From the NCBI GenBank assembly GCA_006247105.1, contig CM016927.1:62001-126000 (forward strand): DNA of 64,000 nucleotides. Direction: 5' to 3'. Below are positions 45,681-55,234 of this stretch, piece after piece. This DNA comes from Giardia muris. Its lineage: Eukaryota > Fornicata > Diplomonadida > Hexamitidae. The translations under genes were made by a program, and so were the position numbers. Under the pieces are notes generated by a model, which did no database searches, had not been told where the DNA came from, and worked only from the letters and a program-made list of their open reading frames with translations. Positions within the stretch are counted from its first letter, which is position 1. Every line of letters starts with the position of its first letter.

Positions 45681-46999
45681 TCGTCCCTGGATGAGCTCCC
45701 ACTGGTCATCGGTCTCTCCTTATAGCTCCCCACCCACTCAATGGCAGGGCAGAGAGTCTCCCGGCCCCTCCGGGGAGGCGCGGGTCCAAGCTGACTGACG
45801 TGCAACTCGCATCCAGACTCAGAAGGGAGACGCCCCCGACTTATGGTCGTCCTCTCTCCCTGGCCGTTGGGGAGGGACACGTCCCATCTCTGCCAACGAG
45901 GAGCCGGAGTCGTCCAATGTGGGCGGGCTCACGGCCTGGGACGACAACGAGCCGTCCTGCACCAGAAGTCATCACTGCTGTCCGGAACCAGTGGTGCCTA
46001 CAATAGCTCTTCAGTCCTTCCAGACTGCCCGGCCTGATGACGGCCTACTGCTCCCCTCTCCCGTCCGTCCTTCCACACCGGTGGCCCGTCCCGTGGCCCC
46101 ATTCCTGCACGAGACGGCTCATCCGTCCACTCCACGGCGTTCTTGTGGGCACCTCCCGTCACACTGCAGTCCTCATCACCCCTGTTCCATCAACAGGTGT
46201 CTCATGACTCAGCTCTTCAGATGGGACCACACGACGAGGACTGGGAACCGTGCCTGCAAGGTCCTTGGGATCGAGAGGCCAGGGCCCTTGTGCTGGATGA
46301 CGGACGTCCCTTCCTATCGACTCATCTCGGCCCGTGGCTCTGGGATTACAGACGACTCTCTCCGCTCCTCCTCGAGGTCGTGACCTTCGTGAGGACTCTC
46401 AGTCCTGGCTAGTTCAAGGAGTCGAAGAGGCATGACGTCGGGATACCTCGTCCACTACTCCTCTCCGGAAGTTGAGAAGCAGTCCCCATCATGACCACTT
46501 CGAGCCTTCCCTCGGGGCAGGGGACGACAAGAAGGCCGTGCTGTCTGTCCTCGTTGCCCACCAAGTATGAGTTTGGAGGGACGGGAGCATCCGAGGAGAT
46601 ATGGAAGAGGTAGTGGACGTGTGCTCCTGGCCACGAGAGGAGGCCCGTCCTGCAGATCGTTGACGAACGAAGGACTTCGATCAGGGGCCCGGTTTGTGGC
46701 TCCTCACGCCCTTCAGACCACCGTGGTCAGGGACGGGACCACTGGGAGGACGCACCAGACGTCCAGGAGCTCGGAGTCCTGCCGACAGATGGGGAGAGGA
46801 CTTGGTGAGGCGTCGTCAGAGAGCCCGCCTCCTCGACCGCAGCCTGACAGGCCCCTCCCCTCTCATCCCAGACCTTGGTGCGAGACCACACAACTCAGGA
46901 CCATCCAGCAGCTTCCAACTAGGTCTGCTCCAGGAGGATCGGTCTTCGCACCGCCCAATGGGATCGTCATGCCTGAGGTCTGAACCCGGACGACCCGCA
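45681..46999. other. 1.3-kb stretch without a credible gene, upstream of the open VSP
   Basis: Short overlapping frames on both strands are rich in Arg, Pro, Ser and Gly and carry no domain. The VSP frame stays open upstream of 47000 to about 46694, but that part is of low complexity, opens with TTG and has no signal peptide. I see no promoter-like A-rich patch before 47000. The composition resembles that of 39343-42421. Confidence 0.55.
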
Positions 47000-49060
47000 A
47001 TGCTCGGGACGATCGACCACTCCTCCGGGAGGGCAGTACCGGAGATCGACGTCCTCGAGGACTCGGTGGGGGTGAAGGCTCGAGCCGCTCCCGCTCCGGC
47101 TGCCTGCAGTCCTGCCATAGCGAACTGCGGAACGAACAAGTGCCTGAAGTTCGGGAGCACGCAGGTCTGCACGGAGTGCGCTGAAGGATACGTTCCTATC
47201 AATGGAAACTGCGTGTCAAAAGACGATTCCTCCGTGACCGCGGCGGGGTGCACGAAGGCGGATGACTCCGCCCTCGACGAGAACTCGAAGACGTGCGGGA
47301 AGTGCGGAGACGCCTTCGTCCTCTTCCAGGGCGGCTGCTACGAGGCTAAGGCCGGCAGCCCCGTCTGCACGGCAACGGATGCCACTGACACCTTCAAGTG
47401 CACGACGTGCGGAGACGGGCTCTTCCCCAATGCTGCTGCGACTGCGACGACTGATGCTTGCTCTCTCTGCGACTCGACCTGCAAGACGTGCTCGACCTCG
47501 GCCACTCACTGCGACTCTTGTAACGAGGGCTACTACTTCGATAGCAATACATGCACAGCTTGCACCGACACCAATTGCAAGACATGCTCCTCCTCCGCCT
47601 GCTCAGAGTGCAAGTCTGGCTTCTACCTTGACTCGACCGACAAATCATGCAAGGCCTGCTCCTCGGGCTGCAAGACGTGCACGGCCTCCTCCTGTTCAGT
47701 CTGTCTCGATGGCTTCGTTATCGCCTCATCGGCCTGCCTCAGTTGCTCGACGGCCCCAGGAGGCGTCGAGAATTGTCAGACATGCACGGCCAAGGACGGA
47801 GGAGTTCAGTGCACGGCCTGCGGGAACGACGCCCTGACGGTCAAGAGGGGGACGGAGATCATCGGATGTCTCCAGCACGACGGGGTTCAGGACTGCGAGA
47901 AGTACGCCGCCTTCGGGACGAAGGTCGTCTGCTCCCAGTGCAAGACGGGGAAGTATCCCATCGACGAGGCGTGCACAGAGAGCGCTACTGCATGCACCGA
48001 GAAGAGCGGGGGCGCCTGCACGAAGTGTGCCGACACCCACTTTCTCTTCAAGGGGGGCTGCTACACGACCGCCACATACTCCGACCAGTGCTCGTCCGCC
48101 TCCGGGGGCCTCTGCACCAAGCCCGGAGATGGCCTCTATCTGAACGGGACGAGCCTCCTGTCCTGCCTCGAGGACGGGGGCCTGCAAGGAGTTGTGACCT
48201 GCGCGCTTCTCGGGGGCCGGGCCGTGGCGACGAAGTGCGGAACGAACGACGTTCCGATCAACGGGAGGTGCGAGAAGGCGACAGGATACGCCGGGGTCTG
48301 CACAGCCTCGAGTGGGGTCTGCTCGGGCTGCAAGGGGGGCTTCATGCCGGCCAGCGGTGGTTGCTACAGCCCTCGGAACTCGGACGCCTTCGGGCTCTGT
48401 GCGGACGGGAAGACCTTCCTTATCGGGGAGAGCCTCGTCTGTTCCGAGTGTCCGACCGGAAGCGTCCCCATCAACGGGACCTGCACGGCCCTCCCGTCGT
48501 CCCGGTTGGGAGAGTCGACCTGTGTCCCCAACGGGGGGAGGACGGCCTGCTCGGGGTGCAATGACAGCAACGGGAAGTACTTCCTCCTCAACGGGGGGTG
48601 CTACTCGACCGAGGACACACTCGGTCAGAAGGTCTGCACCACGGCCGACAACAATGGAGGCTGCACGACGCCCGCCTCGAACTCCGGCTTCTACAAGGAC
48701 GGCTCGAAGGGCCTCGTCCCCTGCTCGAATGGATGCAATGACTGCGGAACAGACGGGAAGACGTGCACCGGAGGCTGTGTCTTCGGACACTACTCCGACT
48801 CCAACTCCTGCAAGGCTTGCTCGACGGTCATCGATAACTGCGTGGGGTGCACAGGAGCCACCGCCTGCACCCTCTGTGCGAACGGACAGGCCCCGACCGG
48901 CACTCCCTCGGTCTGTGCTCCCGACAGCGTCTCGGGGTCTTCTTCGTCCTCCTCGGGGCTCTCTGGGGGTGCCATTGCGGGGATCGTCATCGCCGTCCTT
49001 CTGGTCCTGGGAGGCCTCGGGGGCTTCCTCGGTTGGTGGTTCGGATGCAGGGGGAAGTGA
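47000..49060 (+). CDS. Variant-specific surface protein (VSP) body without signal peptide (686 aa)
   Basis: VSPs are the Cys-rich surface coat proteins that Giardia switches. The frame is open over 2 kb and encodes dozens of CxxC pairs, furin-like Cys repeats ('CSLCDSTCKTCS', 'CKSGFYLDS'), 'FLLNGGCYS' motifs and a Ser run. It ends with a conserved membrane anchor (AIAGIVIAVLLVLGGLGGFL) and cytoplasmic tail CRGK before TGA. The first in-frame ATG giving a plausible N-terminus is 47000 (MLGTIDHSSGRAVPEIDVLE). This lacks a hydrophobic leader, and no leader occurs upstream in frame. In the broken copy at 35955 a leader precedes the same 82-bp segment, so here the leader seems lost or replaced. 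As it stands the product would not enter the secretory pathway, so I read it as a silent or donor copy. The alternative is an undetected leader joined by an error. Confidence 0.85.
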   Translation: MLGTIDHSSGRAVPEIDVLEDSVGVKARAAPAPAACSPAIANCGTNKCLKFGSTQVCTECAEGYVPINGNCVSKDDSSVTAAGCTKADDSALDENSKTCGKCGDAFVLFQGGCYEAKAGSPVCTATDATDTFKCTTCGDGLFPNAAATATTDACSLCDSTCKTCSTSATHCDSCNEGYYFDSNTCTACTDTNCKTCSSSACSECKSGFYLDSTDKSCKACSSGCKTCTASSCSVCLDGFVIASSACLSCSTAPGGVENCQTCTAKDGGVQCTACGNDALTVKRGTEIIGCLQHDGVQDCEKYAAFGTKVVCSQCKTGKYPIDEACTESATACTEKSGGACTKCADTHFLFKGGCYTTATYSDQCSSASGGLCTKPGDGLYLNGTSLLSCLEDGGLQGVVTCALLGGRAVATKCGTNDVPINGRCEKATGYAGVCTASSGVCSGCKGGFMPASGGCYSPRNSDAFGLCADGKTFLIGESLVCSECPTGSVPINGTCTALPSSRLGESTCVPNGGRTACSGCNDSNGKYFLLNGGCYSTEDTLGQKVCTTADNNGGCTTPASNSGFYKDGSKGLVPCSNGCNDCGTDGKTCTGGCVFGHYSDSNSCKACSTVIDNCVGCTGATACTLCANGQAPTGTPSVCAPDSVSGSSSSSSGLSGGAIAGIVIAVLLVLGGLGGFLGWWFGCRGK
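47003..47084 (+). repeat. 82-bp VSP repeat, copy 2 (partner 36019-36100)
   Basis: Near-identical to 36019-36100 (78 of 82 positions by eye). Similarity begins at the third base of the presumed start region and ends just before the Cys-rich part, where the two genes diverge. Confidence 0.85.
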
Positions 49061-49066
49061 GTGAAT
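49060..49066 (+). terminator. AGTRAAY poly(A) signal at the VSP stop codon
   Basis: AGTGAAT begins at the last base of the TGA stop. It matches the Giardia AGTRAAY signal and implies an almost absent 3' untranslated region, as known for VSP genes. Confidence 0.65.
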
Positions 49067-49555
49067 GTAGGCACTCCTCTCCTTCTCAGTGCTCTGGTCG
49101 TCCGATAGGATTCTTCCTCCTCACGAAGAAGGAGGGAGAGACTTCGGGATAAGTTCGATAGGCTCAAGAAGTCGACGAGACGTCTCTGAGAGGAGGTCTG
49201 GAGATGAGGAATGGAATGGGACTCAGGAGTGACAAGGAGACCTCTCCGAATCATCGGTTCGCGTTCTATAGGGGCATTGGACTGGCATGACGTCTTGGGC
49301 TGTCACTCGCCCGGCTCTGTACCACATTCCTAGAATTGAAGATCGGGGCATGGAGAGGTCATCTTGGCACCATCTCATTGGTGCAGTTCTTCCTGGTCCA
49401 CCGCAATGATGTGGGGTCGTGGAGGCTGTCGTGATCGATAGCCGGAAGACGAGATGACTCGCACGTCCTCCGAAGCAGCTCGGTTAACTCTCCCCGCTTC
49501 TCTGTACATAGATGTGCTCACTTCCTAACGACAGAGTAAATCACGGAGAGCCTCG
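49067..49555. other. 0.5-kb stretch without a recognised gene after the VSP
   Basis: No frame of note. The first part is GC- and purine-rich like the other gene-poor stretches; the last ~60 nt before 49556 become more AT-rich ('tctgtacatagatg', 'acagagtaaatcacg') and probably hold the promoter of the cyclin-like gene. Confidence 0.5.
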
Positions 49556-50014
49556 ATGCAAAACCTCATAACCACTATCCACATCATTCTGACGGAGCTA
49601 TTCCAGATCCAGACATCAGAAAGGCGGTTCCGGCGTCGCTTCAAGCGGATCTGCCTCATCACATCGTGCGTCGACATGGAATGCATCGTGGCGATCCTGT
49701 ACCTCGCCCGGGCGATGCAGGGCGGGATGTCTGTCACCTCCAAGACCCTACACAATGCATTCTTCATCGCGCTGTCGATTGCCGTCTCATTGATGCGGGA
49801 TTCGCCACCATCACTTCAGGTTTGGGCGAATTGTTTTTGGACTCGGGTGGATTCGAGTAAGGTCTTCGGAGCGCAGCTCATGTTTCTCAACTATGTGGAC
49901 TGGTCCCTCTATGTCAATCGAGATGACATCATCGAGGTCGAGAGGTGCATAGATCTCATTAATTCGACCTGCATACATGGGAATGAGGTCTCATCTGCCT
50001 CAGATCCAGAATAG
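49556..50014 (+). CDS. Small cyclin-like protein, possibly PHO80/P-U type (152 aa)
   Basis: A single all-helical domain fits a cyclin box. 'CVDMECIVAILYLARAMQ' corresponds to the 'Y..RI' helix that opens PHO80-type cyclins, 'TLHNAFFIALSIAVSLMRDS' to the 'hRlll.alliA.K..DD' helix, and 'KVFGAQLMFLNYVDWSLYV' to the 'el..lE..fL..ldf.L.v' helix. Length (about 150) is near the minimum for a one-box P/U-type cyclin. If correct it would bind and activate a cyclin-dependent kinase. The match is by pattern only and the key acidic residues are not certain. A profile or structure comparison would settle it. Confidence 0.5.
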   Translation: MQNLITTIHIILTELFQIQTSERRFRRRFKRICLITSCVDMECIVAILYLARAMQGGMSVTSKTLHNAFFIALSIAVSLMRDSPPSLQVWANCFWTRVDSSKVFGAQLMFLNYVDWSLYVNRDDIIEVERCIDLINSTCIHGNEVSSASDPE

Positions 50015-50140
50015 CGGGAGGGCACACTAGTGGATATGAAGGAAGATACCCTGACCGCATCTATGTGTCTTGAGTAGCTGTCCATTCTATGTTATGTGTT
50101 GTTACGGTACTAGAAAACCTTCCAACCCTTCATTGTGAAT

Positions 50141-52942
50141 ATGAGCCGTCCAGTGACTGCATTGGGATTTCATCACTCACGGTTGTGGTGCTCTGACGGC
50201 CAAACCCTCTGGAGTCCAAACAAGGACACACGTTATCAACTTACTTCTCGTGGTCAAGCGACTGCGATCTGTTCGAATGGGGATACACTCCTGGTTGCCT
50301 GTAGTCGTTGCATCTACGTCTTTCATGGGCGTGAGCATCTCAATCCACAGACAACGGAGGACTGTGATGATATGATACTAGATCTTGCTCCTTGGGAAGA
50401 TGAGTGGTTACTGGTTCATGTCTCTGGCGTTATAAGCCGCTTCCAGGGGACGTATCAGGCAGTCGCCAGCATTCCAGGAGTGTTCTTCTCTGGATATGTT
50501 GAGTCTACTGGTGTTATTCTTATGGGAACTGCAGGCCCATCGTTCCTTCTCATCACGCCTAGTGGAGAAAGGATTTCCGTTACCACAGACGCATACCCCG
50601 TGTATTTTCTACAACTGATTAGAGATGATGAGGATCTCGTTGTCCTAGCCCTTTCTGGGAAGTCTGCTGAGTTGTTCATCTTCACTACAGCTTTCGTCCT
50701 GAAGGAACGGGTACGCATCATGTGTTCGTGCACACGCCTCCTGGTGGGTGCTTTGAACTCGCAACACATCGTTCTTGGTGAGGAGAATGGGAATGTCCGC
50801 TGCTTCCTGCGTGAAAGAACTACGACGGTTGTTCCCCACTGCTTATTCCATGCGCACGTTGGTCCCATTCGTTCCCTCATCCTGAAAGATGACGTTCTCT
50901 ACTCTGGCGGCGAGGACGGGGCGCTCTTCAAATATTCCCTTACCCCTCTAAAGCTTACGAAGAAGACCCCAGATATCTTGTGGTCCTGCTTCTCATCTGA
51001 TGCTAGCTGCCATGTCGGACGTGAGTGCTTGTGCGTCCAGTATCAAGGCGAGGAGGTGTGCGTTCCTCTGAGCGGCGAGAATATCCTTACAGCCTCAATA
51101 GCACGTGTAGATCGTTTAATAACCGTGTTATTGCCGCATACGCTGCACAATATTCAGCTATTCCGCTTCTTGACTCAACCGCTTCAGTTTCAGGGGAAGG
51201 AGGTATTGCGATTGGAGTCCTTCCAACATCCATACAATGTCATAGCATCTTGTCTTCTAAGTTCCACAGATGATGTAGTTCGAGCTGTGATAGCAACACA
51301 TCCTGACGGGGTATTTGTTTTCGAGTCCTCCCGGGGAAAAGTCGCGATTCATGTACCGGAACAGATCGAGTTCCCCATCATTCCCCTTCGGAGTTCAGGA
51401 TGCATGGAGCAGACACTCCGACAAACGAGTCGCACTACGGTTCTCACCTTAGCCCAGATCAAATATGGAGAAGACGTGGTGCTTGCCGCTGGAACGGCCA
51501 TGGGGACCATACTCTTCTATATGTTCAGTGCTGGGACTTTATCAGCCATACCTCCGGTTCTCTTGTGCAGAGACAAGGGAGATAAGATTAAGTGTGTCCG
51601 CTTTTGTTCTGATTCGGAGCCGCGTCTGCTTGTCACCACGCATTCCGGCACACTTGCTGATATTGCAATACGCGTAGAAGACAAGAAAGTTTGCGTGACA
51701 GACTTCTTCCTAACCATACAACCGTGTCTAGTACAAGGGACGTTATTGCCCCCTGTTAATGGAACCGTTCTCATACATACCGGATCCTATCTCTCCACAT
51801 ATTGCTTGACTACTCGCTCACTTATCCACCGGAAACTTTCTGAGGCCAAACTCGGACTCCTATCGTCTTCGAAGTCAGTTCAAACTCTATTGGAGCTCAT
51901 GCCCGTATCATATCAGTCCGGCCACGGATCAGGAAAGTCGATGACCTGCCTACTACGTCTTGAACCGTGGTGGATATGCGGTACAGAATCTGGACGTATC
52001 GTCCTGGTCGCAGATGACCTACAGCTACGTCGCATATTGCACATCGATCAAGCGTCCATCAAGGACATGGCTGTAGTATCAGTAAGCTCTGAGGCACGCA
52101 CTCACTGTGTGATAGCAGCAGCTTCAATGTCCCGTATCATCTGTCTCCTAGTGAAGAGCACCGATGCGACGGTCTCACTGGTTGGAATGACACAGCATCC
52201 ATACCTCTGGCGAAACGCCAAGACGTCAGAGACTGATGTTCGTTACACCTGTGTCATGCCTATTCAATCGACGAGTGTTTCGTGCGTTCTTTTCTGTTGC
52301 GGATCCAGCCTAGGAGAGCTGGCAGTCTTCTGTCTACACATCTCGAAACTATGCATCTACAAGCTTGACAGTGTACGAATAGATGCCCTGCCTATGAGAT
52401 TGCGGCCATCTAACTGTCGCGAAGTTCTACTCCTCGCGACAACTCGAGGGCTGATGAAGGTGATGATCGATCTTTCTGCACTGGAGAGCTTTCTCGAGAC
52501 ATCTCTAGCCATTCTCCCGTCACTTCGGTTAGACTTTCATGCACACTCAAGTCAACAACCCACAGTTCTCAGGACCATTGGGCAGGTCTCTGTCACTACT
52601 GTTCACACCATCTACCAGGACGTCCGACGACAAGCCCTTGTGGACGCCATCTGGACTGAGAGGGGAATCCTATTGCTGACAGACATTGGGTATTGTACCC
52701 TTCTCTCTCATATCGGAGACGTGCTAGCTGATAAGCATGTTTCCCCGGGAGGCTTCACTTGCGGCAGTCCAGATAAGGAGGGGGTCCTTGCCGTAGGCTG
52801 GGATCGGTTAGTCGTCCGCATCGAAGTGACCGAAAAAGGCTTGAACGTGCACCCTCTAGAGCGTCTTCCTCTCTACAAGATCCATGCGATGGTCGATGGA
52901 GTCGTCTGTGGTGCTGGGCTTCATCGACTGAGGCTACCTTGA
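50141..52942 (+). CDS. WD40-repeat protein, possibly WDR6/Trm734-like (933 aa)
   Basis: I start at ATG 50141 (MSRPVTALGF); the frame extends two codons further to a GTG. Repeats are degenerate but beta-propeller-like: 'HAHVGPIRSLILKDDVLYSGGEDGALFKY' contains one clear WD blade (shown in part), with others such as 'WICGTESGRIVLVADD', 'LVACSRCIYVFHG' and, near the end, 'GVLAVGWDRLVVRIEV'. Size and the mix of about two or three propellers without other domains resemble WDR6/Trm734, the partner of the tRNA 2'-O-methylase FTSJ1/Trm7, but I cannot separate this from other large WD40 scaffolds. No membrane segment is seen. It is followed 12 nt later by NAA20 on the same strand. Confidence 0.6.
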   Translation: MSRPVTALGFHHSRLWCSDGQTLWSPNKDTRYQLTSRGQATAICSNGDTLLVACSRCIYVFHGREHLNPQTTEDCDDMILDLAPWEDEWLLVHVSGVISRFQGTYQAVASIPGVFFSGYVESTGVILMGTAGPSFLLITPSGERISVTTDAYPVYFLQLIRDDEDLVVLALSGKSAELFIFTTAFVLKERVRIMCSCTRLLVGALNSQHIVLGEENGNVRCFLRERTTTVVPHCLFHAHVGPIRSLILKDDVLYSGGEDGALFKYSLTPLKLTKKTPDILWSCFSSDASCHVGRECLCVQYQGEEVCVPLSGENILTASIARVDRLITVLLPHTLHNIQLFRFLTQPLQFQGKEVLRLESFQHPYNVIASCLLSSTDDVVRAVIATHPDGVFVFESSRGKVAIHVPEQIEFPIIPLRSSGCMEQTLRQTSRTTVLTLAQIKYGEDVVLAAGTAMGTILFYMFSAGTLSAIPPVLLCRDKGDKIKCVRFCSDSEPRLLVTTHSGTLADIAIRVEDKKVCVTDFFLTIQPCLVQGTLLPPVNGTVLIHTGSYLSTYCLTTRSLIHRKLSEAKLGLLSSSKSVQTLLELMPVSYQSGHGSGKSMTCLLRLEPWWICGTESGRIVLVADDLQLRRILHIDQASIKDMAVVSVSSEARTHCVIAAASMSRIICLLVKSTDATVSLVGMTQHPYLWRNAKTSETDVRYTCVMPIQSTSVSCVLFCCGSSLGELAVFCLHISKLCIYKLDSVRIDALPMRLRPSNCREVLLLATTRGLMKVMIDLSALESFLETSLAILPSLRLDFHAHSSQQPTVLRTIGQVSVTTVHTIYQDVRRQALVDAIWTERGILLLTDIGYCTLLSHIGDVLADKHVSPGGFTCGSPDKEGVLAVGWDRLVVRIEVTEKGLNVHPLERLPLYKIHAMVDGVVCGAGLHRLRLP

Positions 52943-52954
52943 AAAACGTTTGGA

Positions 52955-53488
52955 ATGACGACAGCACTCCGTCGTATGTCATATGACGATCTCTTCGAGG
53001 TGGCACACGTCAATATCGATCCTTTTACTGTCACGTTTGATCCTCCCTTCTATACGGAGTATCTCAGCCGCTTTCCTGAACAGTGCTTCATTTGTTCCTC
53101 GGCAACAGGGACCATCAAGGGGTACATGATCGGGAAGGATGAGGGATATGCCGAAAAGGATGAGTACCACATTCATATCAGTGCCGTCACTGTTGCAGCA
53201 GAATATCGACGACAAGGCGTGGCTCGCCAACTCATCGAACGGCTCGAGGAGATTGGAGACGCGCTTGGCTGTACCTTCTGCGACCTGTTCGTTAAAGTCT
53301 CGAACGGGACTGCCGCTAAGCTTTATGAAGCGTTGAACTACGTGAAATACCGGGAGATCAGGAACTACTATGGCACTGAGGACGGACTTGACATGCGGCA
53401 CGCCCTCACTAAGGATGTAGATCGCAAGTCTGAAGGACCCCCGAAAGGCAATGGAGTATTGAACAAGTGGATCAACTACCCTCTTTAG
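52955..53488 (+). CDS. NAA20: NatB catalytic subunit, N-alpha-acetyltransferase 20 (177 aa)
   Basis: NatB acetylates the N-terminus of proteins beginning Met-Asp, Met-Glu, Met-Asn or Met-Gln at the ribosome. The protein follows human NAA20 almost end to end: 'MTTALRRMSYDDLFEVAHVN', 'GYMIGKDEGYAEKDEYHIHI', 'SAVTVAAEYRRQGVARQLIE' with the acetyl-CoA loop R-R-Q-G-V-A, 'DLFVKVSNGTAAKLYEALNY' and 'DMRHALTKDVDRKS'. Length is as expected for the family. ATG 52955 lies 12 nt after the WD40 gene's stop. The auxiliary subunit (NAA25) is not in this window. Identity is firm. Confidence 0.95.
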   Translation: MTTALRRMSYDDLFEVAHVNIDPFTVTFDPPFYTEYLSRFPEQCFICSSATGTIKGYMIGKDEGYAEKDEYHIHISAVTVAAEYRRQGVARQLIERLEEIGDALGCTFCDLFVKVSNGTAAKLYEALNYVKYREIRNYYGTEDGLDMRHALTKDVDRKSEGPPKGNGVLNKWINYPL

Positions 53489-53522
53489 GAGATGACGGAT
53501 GACAACTTACCACCTTCCCTTC

Positions 53523-55100
53523 TCAGGATTGTAGCTGTGGTCTACGACGAGAAAGAAGGCATCTTGTGATGCGTAACCCCCCGATGAAGAAGAAACAGAG
53601 TAGGGATGCAAACCCAACGATGTCGACAACCCTCGACAGGACTGGTATCTGGATCAACGACAGGATCAAGCCGATGGTTATCACACTGAACGTCCCTAGG
53701 AACAGCCAAAACATCCCCATCTCTCGCAATATACTCGCGTTCTGCCTCACTGTCATGAACAGCGAGGCATAGATGAAGATAACGCGGGAGAAAACGGTGA
53801 TGAAGTAAGAAAAGCAGCTACCTCCGACCCAACGGACGATTCCCAAGATCCAGAAGATAAGGTCCAAGGGTTGTTCTGGCCGCTCGGGGACATAAATCTG
53901 GTCGAAACCATCGTAATAACCACGAATTACGTCTTCGGGATAGAGAAGCATCATCTTTAGGTGTCGAATCAGGGACAAGACGTAGCTCGGAGCGACTTCT
54001 CTGAGGTCGTTGAACTGAGGTTCAGGAATGGGATCTTCCGAGATGAACTGACAACGAGAACGAAAGTCCGTTAGGCCTAGACGCTCGAAAGACCCAGTCC
54101 GCTTTAGGGCACGATAATCGGCCAGACTGATGAAAAGAACAGCAAAGCATGCAGCACAAAGAGCACGGATGATGAAAAGTGCCTTCCCACTGAGGAAAAC
54201 CATTATGAATATAGGCGGACGGATCAACAGGACGTAGATTCCGTGCACGAGTGAGATCACATAATATATAAGAGACAGGACGTACCATGCACAGAAGGAC
54301 AAGAGTCCTGCAACGAGATACGGGTCTTCCTTGAGCAGGATCTGGACCAGGGGCGATGGGGCCTTGTAGTGCTTGCCACCACTGAGGAGTTCTGTGTCAA
54401 GTTTGTTCCCCGCCTTTCCACGAAACGATAGACTCAGAACGCGAATGCAATACGGCATCGTCTCCTTAACGTTCCGAAGGAGGTCCTGCCAACCTGCCCC
54501 GTCTTCGTGTGCACGGGGAGTATGTGGAGGCGAAACAAGGGCTTCCGGACTTGCTTGGCGTACACGCCCACGCTTGTACGTCACAAGTGCGTCCTTCGCA
54601 AACTCTGGTGTCTCGATGCGTAACGAGGTGACGAAGTCATCAACCGAGGCCTTTGTAGGCGACATGGCACCGGACCCGATGAAGTTCCTCCCTTGTGCAT
54701 CAGCAGTTGCTTCTCCCTCCCTCTGAACCGAGAACGTATCGATGTCTGGGACTTCACCCTTCCCGTAGATCACACGATACGTGGCCTCTGTTGCAGAAGA
54801 CTTGGGAAGACGTGAACCCAAACAATTGCCTTTGATTGGGCTTTGGCGGTTTCTCTTCGCCCCCAGGGGCCTACGCCTCATGCTACCACATAAGTTACGT
54901 GTGATCCGGCCTTCTGCGGATTCTCCCTGGGCATTAGGGTCGGGAGACCCAAGGGCAGCGTGCTCATCATTCATGTCGATGAGCTCGAGGCTATCCTCGC
55001 TATCAGGCTTCTCGACGAGGATACTCTCGAGAGGATCCATCGTGGAGAAGAGGAGATGGTTGTGCTGGTCATCGGGTTTTGCACGAGTGACCGCCCACAT
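53523..55100 (-). CDS. Multi-pass membrane protein of unknown function (525 aa)
   Basis: I prefer ATG 55100 ('cttaaaaATG'); another ATG at 55115 would add five residues. The N-terminal ~240 residues are hydrophilic and probably cytoplasmic, with an acidic part and Arg-rich stretches. From about residue 255 there are several hydrophobic segments: 'YLVAGLLSFCAWYVLSLIYY', 'PPIFIMVFLSGKALFIIRAL', 'ALCAACFAVLFISL', a pair near 'DLIFWILGIVRWVGG', 'VIFIYASLFMTV', and a final pair 'FWLFLGTFSVITIGLILSLI' and 'DIVGFASLLCFFFIGGL'. This gives about six to eight helices. The C-terminus is basic (RRRPQLQS). I recognise no family. It is convergent with NAA20 and divergent from the helicase. Confidence 0.75.
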   Translation of the reverse strand: MWAVTRAKPDDQHNHLLFSTMDPLESILVEKPDSEDSLELIDMNDEHAALGSPDPNAQGESAEGRITRNLCGSMRRRPLGAKRNRQSPIKGNCLGSRLPKSSATEATYRVIYGKGEVPDIDTFSVQREGEATADAQGRNFIGSGAMSPTKASVDDFVTSLRIETPEFAKDALVTYKRGRVRQASPEALVSPPHTPRAHEDGAGWQDLLRNVKETMPYCIRVLSLSFRGKAGNKLDTELLSGGKHYKAPSPLVQILLKEDPYLVAGLLSFCAWYVLSLIYYVISLVHGIYVLLIRPPIFIMVFLSGKALFIIRALCAACFAVLFISLADYRALKRTGSFERLGLTDFRSRCQFISEDPIPEPQFNDLREVAPSYVLSLIRHLKMMLLYPEDVIRGYYDGFDQIYVPERPEQPLDLIFWILGIVRWVGGSCFSYFITVFSRVIFIYASLFMTVRQNASILREMGMFWLFLGTFSVITIGLILSLIQIPVLSRVVDIVGFASLLCFFFIGGLRITRCLLSRRRPQLQS

Positions 55101-55234
55101 TTTTAAGCATCTCATAGACAACGTCAGAGTCTACTGCCAGTGCTGCCCTGTGGGAAGGGTGCAGCCTGTTACAAATCCTTGTCTTCGTGTATCTCGGTTA
55201 TTGATAATACACAAATTACTTAAATCAGAAAAAG
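55101..55234. promoter_or_regulatory. 134-nt divergent promoter between the membrane protein and the DED1-type helicase
   Basis: The side next to the helicase is AT-rich ('ttgataatacacaaattact', 'taaatcagaaaaag'); the side next to the membrane protein carries 'tttttaag'. This is consistent with two A/T-rich initiators. Confidence 0.5.

Noticed and set aside
46694..46999. N-terminal extension of the VSP frame
   Set aside because: It opens with TTG, not ATG, is Arg/Pro-rich without hydrophobic leader, and resembles the flanking non-coding sequence; I place the earliest plausible start at 47000.
47647..48564. 305-codon open frame on the plus strand, second frame of the VSP
   Set aside because: An Arg/Leu/Gly-rich shadow frame overlapping the Cys-rich VSP frame; no features of its own.
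47726..48790. 354-codon open frame on the minus strand
   Set aside because: Antisense of the VSP body; Gly/Ala/Arg-rich composition is the expected complement of Cys/Ser/Thr-rich VSP codons.
55101..55234. Possible small RNA or tRNA in the divergent spacer
   Set aside because: I could not fold a cloverleaf or find B-box or C/D-box pairs; the sequence is explained as promoter.
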